A DNA stretch of 32,638 bases, from contig NZ_ASGZ01000001.1 in NCBI RefSeq assembly GCF_000495475.1, positions 1 through 32,638 of the forward strand, read 5' to 3'. Shown here one piece after another: positions 23,955 through 32,493 of the stretch. The notes under the pieces were generated by a model. The model saw only the letters and a program-made list of their open reading frames with translations, had not been told where the DNA came from and made no database searches. The DNA is from Candidatus Halobonum tyrrellensis G22. Its GTDB lineage: Archaea > Halobacteriota > Halobacteria > Halobacteriales > Haloferacaceae. Position 1 is the first letter of the stretch; every line of letters begins with the position of its first letter. A program made the position numbers and the translations under genes.

Positions 23955-25109
23955 ATGTCACAACTCCAACTCGACAAGCTCACCAAGGTGTTCACCGACG
24001 ACGATGGCAGCGACATCGTCGCGGTCGACGGCGTATCGATCGACATCGAGGACGGGGAGTTCCTCGTCCTCGTCGGCCCCTCGGGCTGCGGGAAGTCGAC
24101 GACCCTCCGGATGGTCGCCGGGTTAGAGACGGTCACCTCCGGCGACATCCGGCTGGGCGACCGGACCATCACCGACCAGAAGGCGCAGGAACGCGACATC
24201 GCGATGGTGTTCCAGTCGTACGCGCTGTACCCCCACATGACCACCCGCGAGAACATGTCGTTCGGACTCGAGGAGTCCACCGACATGTCCACCGACGAGA
24301 TCTACGACCGCGTCGAGCAGGCGGCCGAACTGCTCGGCATCGCGGCCCTGCTCGACCGCAAGCCCACGGAGCTGTCGGGCGGGCAACAGCAGCGGGTCGC
24401 GCTCGGCCGCGCCATCGTCCGCGAACCCGAGGTGTTCCTGATGGACGAACCGCTGTCGAACCTCGACGCGAAGCTCCGGTCGAGCATGCGGACGGAGCTC
24501 CAGCGGATCCAAGAGGACCTCGACACCACGACGATGTACGTCACGCACGACCAGACGGAGGCGATGACGATGGGCGACCGCATCGCCGTGCTCAACGACG
24601 GCCGCCTCCAGCAGGTCGGCACGCCGCTGGAGTGTTACCACCGCCCGGCCAACCGGTTCGTCGGCGGCTTCATCGGCGAGCCGTCGATGAACTTCTTCGA
24701 GATGACCGTCGAGGGCGACCGACTCGTCTCCGACCGCCTGAACTACCCGCTGTCGGCCGAGACGGCCGACGCCGTCGCGGGGTCCGACCGGGTCACGCTC
24801 GGCATCCGGCCGGAGGACATCGAGATCGTCGACCGCCCGGCCGACGACCACGCCTTCGAGACGGTCGTCGACGTGGTCGAACCCCGGGGGAACGAGAACT
24901 CGGTGTACCTCATGTTCGGCGACCAGGAGACCGAGGAGAACCCCGAGACGTTCGTCGCCATCGTCAACGGGATGTCGCGCGTGGAGGCGGGCGAACCGGT
25001 CGTCGCCCACGTCCCCGAAGACGCGGTCCACCTGTTCGACGCCGACTCCGGCGACGCGCTCCGGAACCGCGTGCTCGACGACCTCGACGAGACGGAGCCG
25101 CGGGTCTGA
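23955..25109 (+). CDS. ABC importer ATPase (MsmX/UgpC type)
   Basis: The 384-residue protein powers the importer. Walker A is GPSGCGKST (41-49), Q-loop VFQSYALYPHMT (85-96), signature LSGGQQQRVALGRA (140-153), Walker B VFLMDE (160-165), D-loop NLDAKL and switch His198 (VTHDQ). A C-terminal TOBE-type regulatory domain (about 240-384) is characteristic of carbohydrate importers of the CUT1 group, where it can receive regulatory signals or be shared by several transporters. The gene closes the operon; a strong hairpin follows at 25292. Confidence 0.92.
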   Translation: MSQLQLDKLTKVFTDDDGSDIVAVDGVSIDIEDGEFLVLVGPSGCGKSTTLRMVAGLETVTSGDIRLGDRTITDQKAQERDIAMVFQSYALYPHMTTRENMSFGLEESTDMSTDEIYDRVEQAAELLGIAALLDRKPTELSGGQQQRVALGRAIVREPEVFLMDEPLSNLDAKLRSSMRTELQRIQEDLDTTTMYVTHDQTEAMTMGDRIAVLNDGRLQQVGTPLECYHRPANRFVGGFIGEPSMNFFEMTVEGDRLVSDRLNYPLSAETADAVAGSDRVTLGIRPEDIEIVDRPADDHAFETVVDVVEPRGNENSVYLMFGDQETEENPETFVAIVNGMSRVEAGEPVVAHVPEDAVHLFDADSGDALRNRVLDDLDETEPRV

Positions 25110-25571
25110 CCGCGCCGTAGACACCGCACTCGCCGTTTCTCACCCGGCGGTCCGGCCCCGCGCCCCGTTCGCGTCCGGTCGCCGAGGCTGGTACCTCCCG
25201 AGACGGGTCGACGCCGAGCGCTCGCGAGCGGTCGCTCACGCGGAGAGAGGCGGCCGACGATCCGACGGCTACGGGAGCGAGTCACGGGAAAAAGCGTCCG
25301 CCTGTGGTACGGACGCTTCGGCCGGAACGGCCGTATCGCCGGAATGCGCACGACCCGCACCGCGTGTCGCGGAACGGTACGGATCGCATCCCACACAACC
25401 CGACGTGCGGGGATATGTGTGGCGGCCACCGCTCAACGGGCGAATCACTGCGCGATAGCTGTCGGCTGAACGAGATTCAGTCCCCGACGCAAAACTTGTA
25501 GAGATGTTCGGTTGGTTTTAGCACCTACGTGACAGTCAGACATTAGTGTTAGGAACGTAACTAGATTCGTC
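25110..25571. other. 462-base intergenic stretch with hairpins
   Basis: No convincing gene is seen. It holds two inverted repeats near 25292-25336 and then, from about 25440, a progressively lower-GC sequence leading to the PH-Mrr gene. The last 120 bases include TTGGTTTTAGCACC (about 25511-25524) as a possible promoter for that gene. Confidence 0.5.
25292..25318 (+). terminator. Strong hairpin after the ABC operon
   Basis: AAGCGTCCG (25292-25300) and CGGACGCTT (25310-25318) form a perfect nine-base inverted repeat around a nine-base loop, preceded by a short A-run. A smaller inverted repeat (CGGCC / GGCCG) follows at about 25320-25334. It lies about 180 bases past the ATPase stop, so it could end the operon transcript or fold within a separate RNA; there is no U-run on the plus strand. 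Confidence 0.45.
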
Positions 25572-26975
25572 ATGGTTCGATACGGCGGAATAGAGGAGTT
25601 AGAGGAGGGGATCCGAGAGGCGGCCTTGGACGCGGTAGGATCCGGAGAGACGTTTCTCGGAGGTGTTCGGGCTGCCGACGCTGTTCGTTCGAAGCGACAG
25701 ACGCGCCTAGTACTCACCGATCAGCGTCTCATTGCCCTGAAGCCTACTAGCGGAGGAATAAAGGTCAGCAGTGTCGAACGGACGGCGATTTCTCACGTCG
25801 ACTATGAATCGGGTGTGTTGAGCCGGGAACTCTCTATCGTCGGTAGTGGGGGCGTCGAACGGTCGTGGAAACTCCAACGGGACGGAGCGGATGCGTTCGT
25901 CGCGGCGCTTCGAAGTGGGGAGTCTCACGCCGTGTTCGTCGGTGAGAACAACGAGCCAGTCATTTCAGAAGAAATGGGGGTCGAAGAACGGGGGCAGATT
26001 GGTCGGTCCGACAGCGACCGTCGGCCCGCTTCTCGGGCTCAATCCCATCGAACTGCCAGTGCCGAGAAGACGGAAGATCCCAGCTCCTTCGAGGAGATGC
26101 AGTTGTCGACCTTGGCCTCGCGGTTACAGGGTATGGACAACTACGAGTTCGAACAGTTCGTCGGTGACCTCTGGGAGCGTCTCGGCTGGGATACGGAAGT
26201 CTCGCAGGCGTCCGTCGACGCGGGTATCGACGTGATAGCGACAAAAGAGACGCCGTATCCGCAGAAGAAGGTGATCCAAGCCAAACGGTACAGTGAGAAC
26301 ACCACGGTCGGCGGACCCGACATCCAGCAGTACGCCAGTCTCAAGAGTCAGGTCGACGGAGCCGACTCCGTAGTGGTCGTCACGACGAGTTCCTTCACGA
26401 ACGCCGCTAGAGACCGCGCTAACGACCTCAACGTGAAGCTCGTAGACGGAATTACTCTCGCAACGATGATCGACGACCTCGATGCGTACGACTTGGTAGC
26501 TGCTTACCTCGAAGCGCCGGCGGTCGCTACCGATTCGTCCGAACCCGCGAGAACTCCCGAACCCGACGCGACCCGACGCTCCGCCGAGACCACTCGCTCC
26601 GAGCCGGTCGGCCAGCCGGAGAAACAAGTCGCCGAGGACGGGGGAGCAGTACGCTCGAACACCGCTGGAACGGATTCGGTACTCACGGACCCGGAGAACG
26701 CCCCCGAAAGCGAGGAGGTAGAAGTCGGAAACTGGCATTACGGCATCGTCGGCTGTGCTGTTCTAGCTCTCCTCGCACCCGCGGCCGGCGCGAACGGTCT
26801 CGGAGGTCTGATGATACTGATGCTTCCGCTGGTTGTCTATGCCGACGCCTACAACGTGAGTAAGAAGTCACCAGAGTGGAATCCGCGCCGGTGGCTCTAC
26901 GCGCTCGCGTCCTTCGTCTTCTTCATCGGACCACCTATCTACCTCTACAAGCGCTGGAAGAACGTGGGACTGTGA
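25572..26975 (+). CDS. PH-like domain / Mrr-type endonuclease / membrane-anchor fusion
   Basis: The 467-residue protein has three parts. Residues about 28-115 resemble a bacterial PH domain (TRLVLTDQRLIALKPTSGG, a later LSIVGSGGVERSWKL, and FVAALR). Residues about 178-315 are an Mrr-like PD-(D/E)xK nuclease: MDNYEFEQFVGDLWERLGW with E195, DAGIDVIA with D220, and VIQAKRY with Q236/K238, then QYASLKSQVDGADSVVVVTTSSFT. A Ser/Glu-rich linker leads to hydrophobic segments at about 391-427 and 442-458, so the nuclease is probably tethered to the membrane. The family includes type IV restriction of modified DNA, so defence is plausible but inferred. Third positions are less GC-rich than in neighbours, suggesting transfer. 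The ATG at 25572 is the only start before the PH part. Confidence 0.82.
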   Translation: MVRYGGIEELEEGIREAALDAVGSGETFLGGVRAADAVRSKRQTRLVLTDQRLIALKPTSGGIKVSSVERTAISHVDYESGVLSRELSIVGSGGVERSWKLQRDGADAFVAALRSGESHAVFVGENNEPVISEEMGVEERGQIGRSDSDRRPASRAQSHRTASAEKTEDPSSFEEMQLSTLASRLQGMDNYEFEQFVGDLWERLGWDTEVSQASVDAGIDVIATKETPYPQKKVIQAKRYSENTTVGGPDIQQYASLKSQVDGADSVVVVTTSSFTNAARDRANDLNVKLVDGITLATMIDDLDAYDLVAAYLEAPAVATDSSEPARTPEPDATRRSAETTRSEPVGQPEKQVAEDGGAVRSNTAGTDSVLTDPENAPESEEVEVGNWHYGIVGCAVLALLAPAAGANGLGGLMILMLPLVVYADAYNVSKKSPEWNPRRWLYALASFVFFIGPPIYLYKRWKNVGL

Positions 26976-26991
26976 CCGAGTGTGTAAGTTA

Positions 26992-27016
26992 GCTGTCGGG
27001 GTTTTTCTCCGACAGC
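26992..27016. terminator. Hairpin between convergent genes
   Basis: GCTGTCGG (26992-26999) pairs with CCGACAGC (27009-27016), around a nine-base loop containing a T5 run. It sits between the stop codons of the PH-Mrr gene (26975) and msrA (27027, minus strand), so it may act in both directions. Confidence 0.5.
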
Positions 27017-27026
27017 AGAGTTCGTG

Positions 27027-27563
27027 TTACGCCTGTTTCAGCTTCGCCGCGAACCGCTCGCGAACCTTCTCCACCTTCGGCGCGGCGTGCATCTGACAGT
27101 AGGCGTCGTTGGGGTTCTTCTCGAAGTAGTCCTGGTGTTTCTCCTCCGCGCGGTAGAACGTCTCCAGCGGCTCGATTTCGGTCACCACGTCGTCGTCGTA
27201 CTCCTCGTCGAGCGCCTCGCCGTACGCCTCGACCTGCCGGCGCTGGTCGTCGTCGTGGTACAGCACGATGGAGCGGTACTGCGTCCCCACGTCGGGCCCC
27301 TGCCGGTTGAGTTGCGTCGGGTCGTGGGTGGCGAAGAACACCTCCAGGAGTTCGTCGTAGCCGACCACGCCGGAGTCGTACTCCACCTGTACCACCTCGG
27401 CGTGGCCGGTGTCGCCCGAGCAGACCTCCCGGTACGTCGGCTCCTCCGTCTCTCCGCCCGCGTAGCCGCTGGTCACCTCGCGGACGCCGTCGAGTTCCTT
27501 CATCGCCGCCTCGGTACACCAGAAACAGCCGCCGCCGAACGTCGCCCGCTCGTACTGGCTCAC
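27027..27563 (-). CDS. msrA: Peptide methionine sulfoxide reductase A
   Basis: The 178-residue protein reduces methionine-S-sulfoxide in proteins, repairing oxidative damage. The catalytic motif GGCFWC is near the start (Cys13), followed by EVTSGYAGGETEEPTYREVCSGDTGHAEVVQVEYD and, later, FFATHDPTQLNRQGPDVGTQYRS, all hallmarks of MsrA. The C-terminal NPNDAYCQMHA may carry the resolving cysteine. I chose the GTG at 27561-27563 because a CCTTATGT box lies at 27587-27594, 24-31 bases upstream; a longer form from ATG 27590 would start inside this box. It converges with the PH-Mrr gene. Confidence 0.9.
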   Translation of the reverse strand: MSQYERATFGGGCFWCTEAAMKELDGVREVTSGYAGGETEEPTYREVCSGDTGHAEVVQVEYDSGVVGYDELLEVFFATHDPTQLNRQGPDVGTQYRSIVLYHDDDQRRQVEAYGEALDEEYDDDVVTEIEPLETFYRAEEKHQDYFEKNPNDAYCQMHAAPKVEKVRERFAAKLKQA

Positions 27564-27586
27564 GGGAGAACGAAGGGGCCTGCGAG

Positions 27587-27594
27587 ACATAAGG
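27587..27594 (-). promoter_or_regulatory. TATA-like box deciding the msrA start
   Basis: On the minus strand CCTTATGT lies 24-31 bases upstream of the GTG at 27561-27563. It contains the ATG at 27588-27590, so that ATG would be part of the promoter rather than the start codon. Confidence 0.5.
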
Positions 27595-27806
27595 CTCCCG
27601 TCGGTCACCGTCGGGTACCGCGCGGCCGGCGGGACGCCGACCCTCGGCGCGACGGCGGCGACCGGTACGGGTCCGCGTCCCGATCCTACCCGTACGGCTC
27701 GAAAAAAGGCATTTGAGCGGTCGTATCGGGGGTTTAGGAAACAGCTAATACCTCACGGCGCCATCGTACGGTCGATTCTGCGGCCCGTGCCGGGAGTCAC
27801 AGACAC

Positions 27807-28541
27807 ATGTTCACCGAATCACTCACCTACCTGAGAGACAGCCGGGACGCGTTCAAGACCGTCTTCGTCGGCGGGATCCTGCTCGTCCTCGGCGTGTTCA
27901 TCGTTCCCACGATCACGGTGGTCGGCTACCTGATGCGCGTCCTGCGCCGGACCGGCGCCGGCGACGACGAGGCGCCCACGTTCGACAGCGTCGACGACCT
28001 GGTTGAACTGACGAAGGAGGGACTCCCGGGCTTCGTCGTCGCGTTCGTCTACGGTATCGTCCCCGCCGTCGTGATGGGCGTCGTGTTCGGCGGCGCGCTC
28101 GTCTCGTTCGTCCTCGGCGGGTCGAGCGGCTCCGACGGGTTGGCGGGTCTGGGGCTCAGCCTCGGTCTCGGCGGTCTCGTCGTCGGTAGCCTGCTGGGCG
28201 TCGCGCTCGGCCTGCTCGCGGCGTACGTCACCCCCGCCGCGGTCGCGAACGTCGCCGACCGCGGTACGATCGCCTCCGGGTTCGCGTTCGGCGACCTCCG
28301 ACCCGTCCTGCTGTCGGGCGCGTACGCGACCGGCTGGCTCACCGCGTTCGCGGTGCTCGTGGTCGGCGGTGTCGTCGCCGCGATGTTGAACGTCGTCCCC
28401 CTCCTCGGGACGGTGCTGGGCGTGTTCGTCCAGTTCTACTTCCTCGTGGCCGCCTACTACGTCGTCGGTAAGACGTGGGCGCGGGTGCGGAACGTCCGCG
28501 AGAGCGAGGAGCCGCTCGCCGACGAGCGTCCGGTCGTCTGA
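27807..28541 (+). CDS. DUF4013-like multipass membrane protein
   Basis: The 244-residue protein matches the DUF4013 pattern: MFTESLTYLRDSRDAFKTVFVGGILLVL at the start, then an amphipathic segment (DSVDDLVELTKEGLPGF, about 54-70), and several glycine-rich helices at about 73-97, 107-140 and 175-225. About five or six membrane passes are likely. The loop between helices is short and the C-terminus is acidic. Function of the family is unknown; an integral membrane role is all the sequence supports. It has its own promoter region, with TAATACC at about 27747-27753. Confidence 0.8.
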   Translation: MFTESLTYLRDSRDAFKTVFVGGILLVLGVFIVPTITVVGYLMRVLRRTGAGDDEAPTFDSVDDLVELTKEGLPGFVVAFVYGIVPAVVMGVVFGGALVSFVLGGSSGSDGLAGLGLSLGLGGLVVGSLLGVALGLLAAYVTPAAVANVADRGTIASGFAFGDLRPVLLSGAYATGWLTAFAVLVVGGVVAAMLNVVPLLGTVLGVFVQFYFLVAAYYVVGKTWARVRNVRESEEPLADERPVV

Positions 28542-28997
28542 GCCGGCCACACACCCTCGCGGCGGGCACGACCCGTCGCGTCGGGACCGATCGGTCCCCG
28601 GCACCCGCAGTTCTTCCGTCCGTTCTCGCATCCAGCGTTCCATTCGGTCCGTTCTCGCGCCGCGGTCGCGTCCAGCGTTCTAGTTCTTCCACCCGACACT
28701 CGGGTTCCTCCGGGTCGCGTCCCCGTCGGGGTCACGTCCTCCGCCCATCACGTCCCCCACCCGGATCGACTCACCAGAACAGCACCGTCGGCCGGCGGGC
28801 CGCCGCGTCGACCGACGTCTCCGCGTCGTCCGTCCGGTCCGGCCAGCGCCGCTCGCGGGGCAGTCCCCCGGCGGAACGCCCCCGCCCGACACCGGACGCG
28901 TCCCGGGTCGACGGACTACACCGGCGGCGAGTATCAACCCACGGCCCGGAGTATCAATCCGTGTAGTCGGGACCGGCCGCCGCGGTCACCGCGGCGG
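28542..28997. other. 456-base stretch without a convincing gene
   Basis: Short imperfect repeats are scattered here: GTCCGTTCTCGC (28618-28629 and 28647-28658), TCCAGCGTTC (28631-28640 and 28671-28680), AGTTCTTCC (28609-28617 and 28682-28690), and GAGTATCAA(C/T)CC at 28929-28940 and 28949-28960. Leftward frames (for example 28680-28937) are Arg-rich and lack a coding signature. Confidence 0.45.
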
Positions 28998-29864
28998 TCA
29001 CTCGAACAGGTGGAGTTCGACCCCGCAGTCGGCACAGACGAGCGCCTCCAGCGGGTCGCCCGCCGCGTCGGTCGGCGGCGGGCCGCAGCAGTCGCCCGCG
29101 AGTCCCTCGGTCACCTCGCCGCCGCAGGCGGGACAGTCGGTGAGGAACAGCCCCAGCGAGTGGGCGGCGACGGGCCGGTCGGCGGGGTCGACGCCGAAGT
29201 CGGCGAGCGCGCGGGCCGCCGCAGTCTCGCTCACCGCGACCGGCCGCCGCAGCCACGACTCCGCGCCCGGGTCGTCCGACCCGTCCGAGAGGATCACGTA
29301 CCGCCGGTCGCGGCGCTCGAACGTGTCGACGTGGCTCGCGGCGGGCGTCGCGTCGAGCGTCGCCGCCGCCAGGTCGTCGAGCGACGCCGCCCGCAGCGTC
29401 TCGGTCTCCGCGTCCCACCGCCGCTCGAACCGGTCGTCGAGGCGGAGGTCGTCGCCGTCGGGGCGGACCACCCCGCGCTCGACCAGCGACGCCAACACCG
29501 CCTCGCCGTCGCCGCCCGCGTCGGCGATGCTGTCGGTGCCGTCGGGCGGGCCGCCTCCGACGCCGTCGGCGGCGACGGCGGGGCCGACGTGGAACGGGTC
29601 GCCCGGGAGCCGCGCCGCCAGCCGCGGGCCGACCCGCGGCGTGTACGGCAGGAGGTAGCCGCGGAGCCAGACCGCCCCACAGCCGACGACGGCGGCGGCG
29701 ACGCCGACGAGCGGCGACAGAAGCGACAGCAGCGCGCAGCCGACGGCGAGGAGCAGCAGGTTGAGCGCGGTACAGGGCCAACAGCGGTTCTCGCCCGTGT
29801 ACTCCTCGCGGGCGAACCCCAGGTCGGTCAACGCCGAGGACACCCGACTCGCTTCGCCGGCCAC
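28998..29864 (-). CDS. Membrane protein with C-terminal zinc ribbon, unknown function
   Basis: The 288-residue protein has an N-terminal motif YTGENRCWPCTALN, two close hydrophobic segments (about 31-72, LNLLLLAVGCALLSLLSPLVGVAAAVVGC), a large acidic domain with LASLVERGVVRPDGDDLRLDDRFERRWDAETETLRAAS, and a C-terminal zinc ribbon (CPACGGEV, then CC and CADCGVELHLFE). The soluble part, about 95-250, resembles no family I can name. The GTG at 29862-29864 is the upstream-most start before a stop. It is divergent from the GH15 gene, with 288 bases between. Two CxxC pairs suggest metal binding. Confidence 0.72.
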   Translation of the reverse strand: MAGEASRVSSALTDLGFAREEYTGENRCWPCTALNLLLLAVGCALLSLLSPLVGVAAAVVGCGAVWLRGYLLPYTPRVGPRLAARLPGDPFHVGPAVAADGVGGGPPDGTDSIADAGGDGEAVLASLVERGVVRPDGDDLRLDDRFERRWDAETETLRAASLDDLAAATLDATPAASHVDTFERRDRRYVILSDGSDDPGAESWLRRPVAVSETAAARALADFGVDPADRPVAAHSLGLFLTDCPACGGEVTEGLAGDCCGPPPTDAAGDPLEALVCADCGVELHLFE

Positions 29865-29910
29865 CGGATTGACTCTTTCGTCGCCGCCGTCGGCGCCGGT
29901 CGTCGACCCG

Positions 29911-29973
29911 CCGACCGCTGACCCGTCCCCGCCGACCGCTGACCCGTCCCCGCCGACCGCTGACCCGTCCCCG
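29911..29973. repeat. Three tandem 21-bp repeats
   Basis: Three identical 21-base units start at 29911, 29932 and 29953 (each contains CCGCTGACCCGTCCCC), in the 288-base gap between divergent genes. It is not within a credible coding frame. A partial fourth unit is degenerate. Confidence 0.93.
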
Positions 29974-30152
29974 ACGGCCGGGGTCCGTCCGCCGACGCGA
30001 CCGCGGCCCGCCGGCCGCCCCCAGACCTTTGCCGGGGTGGGTCGTAGCCACCGGCATCACACCGCGACGGCGGCCGACCCGCTCCCGTTCGCCCGACCCC
30101 GACGAGCGAGCGGTCGGCGGGAGGGGCGGAGCCGCCGTCGCCACCCCAACCG

Positions 30153-32042
30153 ATGGAGACCCCAGACTACCCCCCGCTGAGCGACTACGGCGTGATCGGC
30201 GACCAGACGACGTGCGCGTTGGTGAACCGCCACGGGTCGGTCGACTGGTGGTGTCTCCCCCACCTCGAATCCCCGAGCGCGTTCGGCGCGGTCCTCGACG
30301 CCGAACAGGGCGGCCGGTTCCGGATCCGCCCGGTCTACCCGTACCAGTCGGCCCAGACGTACGTCGAGCGCACGAACGTCCTCAGGACCGACTTTTACGG
30401 CGCGACCGGCCGGGCGGCGCTCACCGACTGGATGCCGTTCCCGGGTCCCGAGGAGTCGCTCGAGGAGTCGAACGCGCTCTACCGGAAGCTGGAGTGTCTC
30501 GACGGCCCGTTGCGGTTCGACGTGACGTTCGACCCGCGGTTCGAGTACGGCCGCGAGCGCCCCGACCTCCGCGAGACCGACCGGGGCGTCGTCGCCACGG
30601 GCGACGCGGAGGCGGTCCACCTCGCCGCGCCGCCGTCGCTCGCCGTCGACGGCCTCGGTGACGACGGCGCGGACGCGACCCTCTCGCTCGACGAGGGCGA
30701 GACCGCGTGGTTCGTCGTCCGCGACCGGCGCGGTGACGCCGGGTTCGACCACGACCCCGCGTCGTTCGAGAGCCGCCTGGAGTCGACGGTCGACGCGTGG
30801 CGCGGGTGGCTCTCGGAGGGCGGCCGGCAGTCCGGCCGGATCGACGACGGGCAGTGGGAGCGGCTGGTCGACCGGTCGGCGCTCGCGCTCAAACTCCTGA
30901 TCCACGAGTCGACCGACGCGATCGCGGCCGCGCCCACCACGTCGCTGCCCGAGGAGATCGGCGGCAGCCGCAACTGGGACTACCGCTACAGTTGGATCCG
31001 CGACGCCGCGCTCACGGTGCAGGCGCTGTCGAAACTCGGCCACGCGGACGAGGCGAGCGCCTACTTCTCGTGGCTGATATCGAAGGTGTACGACAGCCCG
31101 GAGTCGATCCGCCCGCTGTACGGGCTTCACGGCGACGCGAGCGTCGAGGAGTACACTCTCGACCACCTCGAAGGCTACCGCCGCTCCTCGCCCGTCCGCG
31201 TCGGCAACGCCGCCGAGGCGCAGCGCCAACTCGACGTGTACGGCGAACTCGTGCTCGCGCTGTACGAGACCACGCGGTTCGGCGAGACGCTCGGCGACGA
31301 GGCGTGGACCGCGGTCCGGGAGGTGGTCGACCACGTCGTCGAGGTGTGGGACGAACCCGACGCGGGCATCTGGGAGGTCCGCTCGGAGCCGCGCCAGTTC
31401 GTCCACTCGAAGGTGATGTGCTGGGTCGCGCTCGACCGCGGGGTCAAACTCGTCGAGGACGCGGGGTTCGACGGGCCGGTCGACCGCTGGCGGCGCGCCC
31501 GCGAGGAGGTGCGCGAGACCGTCCTCGACCGGGGGTACTCCGAGGAGGCGGGGAGCTTCGTCCGGTCGTTCGAGACGACCGAGGCGCTCGACGCGACGGC
31601 GCTTTTGTTCCCGCTGTACGGCTTCCTCCCGTTCGACGACCCGCGGGTCGAGGGGACGATCGCGGCGGTCCGCGACCGGCTCACGACCGACGCGGGACTG
31701 GTGTACCGCTACGAGGGCGAGGACGGTCTGCCCGGCGGCGAGGGGACGTTCGTGCTCTGCTCGTTCTGGCTGGTCGACGCGCTCGCGCTGTCGGGCCGGG
31801 TCGACGAGGCCGAAGCGCTGTTCGGCGAGGTGCTCGCGCGAACCGGCCCGCTGGGGCTGCTCTCGGAGGAGATAGCCGCGGAGTCGGGCGCGCTGCTGGG
31901 CAACTACCCGCAGGCGTTCAGCCACATCGGCCTGATCAACAGCGTCCTCTATCTCGACCGGGCGCGCGAGAACCGCCAGCCCGGTCCCGAACCGCTCGGC
32001 GCGGAGTCGGCCCGCGGGACGCTCGGCTCCGACGGGTCGTAG
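30153..32042 (+). CDS. Glycoside hydrolase family 15 (glucoamylase/trehalase-like)
   Basis: The 629-residue protein has the N-terminal beta-sandwich of GH15 (about 1-230; LSDYGVIGDQTTCALVNRHG, DWWCLP) and an (alpha/alpha)6 barrel. Barrel motifs include SRNWDYRYSWIRDA (272-285), GIWEVR with candidate general acid E408, and LLSEEIAAESGALLGNYPQAFSH with candidate base E572 or E573. GH15 members cleave alpha-glucosidic bonds of glucan or trehalose; some are glucodextranases. No signal peptide is visible, so a cytoplasmic role in glucan or trehalose turnover is likely. The ATG at 30153 begins with the conserved PPLSDYGVIGD. The substrate is not resolved. Confidence 0.9.
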   Translation: METPDYPPLSDYGVIGDQTTCALVNRHGSVDWWCLPHLESPSAFGAVLDAEQGGRFRIRPVYPYQSAQTYVERTNVLRTDFYGATGRAALTDWMPFPGPEESLEESNALYRKLECLDGPLRFDVTFDPRFEYGRERPDLRETDRGVVATGDAEAVHLAAPPSLAVDGLGDDGADATLSLDEGETAWFVVRDRRGDAGFDHDPASFESRLESTVDAWRGWLSEGGRQSGRIDDGQWERLVDRSALALKLLIHESTDAIAAAPTTSLPEEIGGSRNWDYRYSWIRDAALTVQALSKLGHADEASAYFSWLISKVYDSPESIRPLYGLHGDASVEEYTLDHLEGYRRSSPVRVGNAAEAQRQLDVYGELVLALYETTRFGETLGDEAWTAVREVVDHVVEVWDEPDAGIWEVRSEPRQFVHSKVMCWVALDRGVKLVEDAGFDGPVDRWRRAREEVRETVLDRGYSEEAGSFVRSFETTEALDATALLFPLYGFLPFDDPRVEGTIAAVRDRLTTDAGLVYRYEGEDGLPGGEGTFVLCSFWLVDALALSGRVDEAEALFGEVLARTGPLGLLSEEIAAESGALLGNYPQAFSHIGLINSVLYLDRARENRQPGPEPLGAESARGTLGSDGS

Positions 32043-32234
32043 ACGGGAGGGGTGGGCGTCGCCGCGGTCGCTCCGAGCGTCCCGGAGGTTCTCCTCGGAC
32101 TCGAGGAGGTGAGTGAGCGCGGCGTCGATCACGCCCGACATGGGTGGGTCGTCGTTCGGGCCATCGGCGACGATCGCCTTCGCTTGCTCGAGCAACCGCT
32201 GTCGGTCGTCGTTCAGTCGGATCGTCGTCTCCAT
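32043..32234 (-). pseudogene. 3'-truncated small ribbon-helix-helix-like gene
   Basis: On the minus strand an ATG at 32232-32234 opens METTIRLNDDRQRLLEQAKA, then DDPPMSGVIDAALTHLLESEENL, an N-terminus typical of small haloarchaeal DNA-binding-like proteins of about 80-100 residues. After about 58 residues the frame loses this pattern and continues open antisense to the GH15 gene without a stop of its own. The natural C-terminal segment of such proteins is not seen. I read this as a gene whose 3' end has been lost. A GCATACAT box lies about 20-30 bases upstream of the ATG. A genuine short form ending soon after residue 60 is possible. Confidence 0.5.
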
Positions 32235-32262
32235 CGTCCGTCCCATATACCGATGTATGCCG

Positions 32263-32273
32263 CTAGGTCCTAG
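32263..32273. repeat. Short palindrome at the composition boundary
   Basis: CTAGGTCCTAG is a perfect inverted repeat with a one-base centre, just upstream of the truncated gene and where base composition begins to fall. CTAG is rare in haloarchaeal DNA in general, so two copies in 11 bases stand out. Confidence 0.5.
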
Positions 32274-32493
32274 AGCGTTGTACTGAGGTGACTGGGACAG
32301 GATCTGTTTATACCAGCGGGGTGGTCAGCCGTCCCATCGGCGAGCAATCGAGGGAGGGGAGGGTCGAATTTATGTACACCGGCCATCAGGTAAGGGGTAG
32401 AATCGTGCATACATTGAGGGAGCCGTATACATCTGAGCGCAACCCCGTGATGCAGGTTGATGTCTCTATTATCCTGGTCTACGACAGAACTAC
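32274..32493. other. Lower-GC intergenic stretch at the island border
   Basis: No gene is supported. GC content drops here relative to the rest of the window, with AT-rich tracts such as GAATTTATG and CATACATTG. Open frames on both strands (minus 32270-32515, plus 32288-32497) have no recognisable features. It ends with the promoter of the next gene. Confidence 0.5.
32465..32472 (+). promoter_or_regulatory. TATA-like box of the right-edge gene
   Basis: TCTATTAT lies 22-29 bases upstream of the ATG at 32494, the spacing of a leaderless archaeal promoter. Confidence 0.5.

Noticed and set aside
26989-27519. Second minus-strand frame across msrA
   Set aside because: It overlaps msrA in another frame and lacks any motif; the msrA frame carries GGCFWC and all other family motifs.
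30057-32246. 729-codon open frame on the minus strand over GH15
   Set aside because: Only the first 58 or so residues look like a real protein; the rest is antisense to GH15. I kept the first part as a truncated gene.
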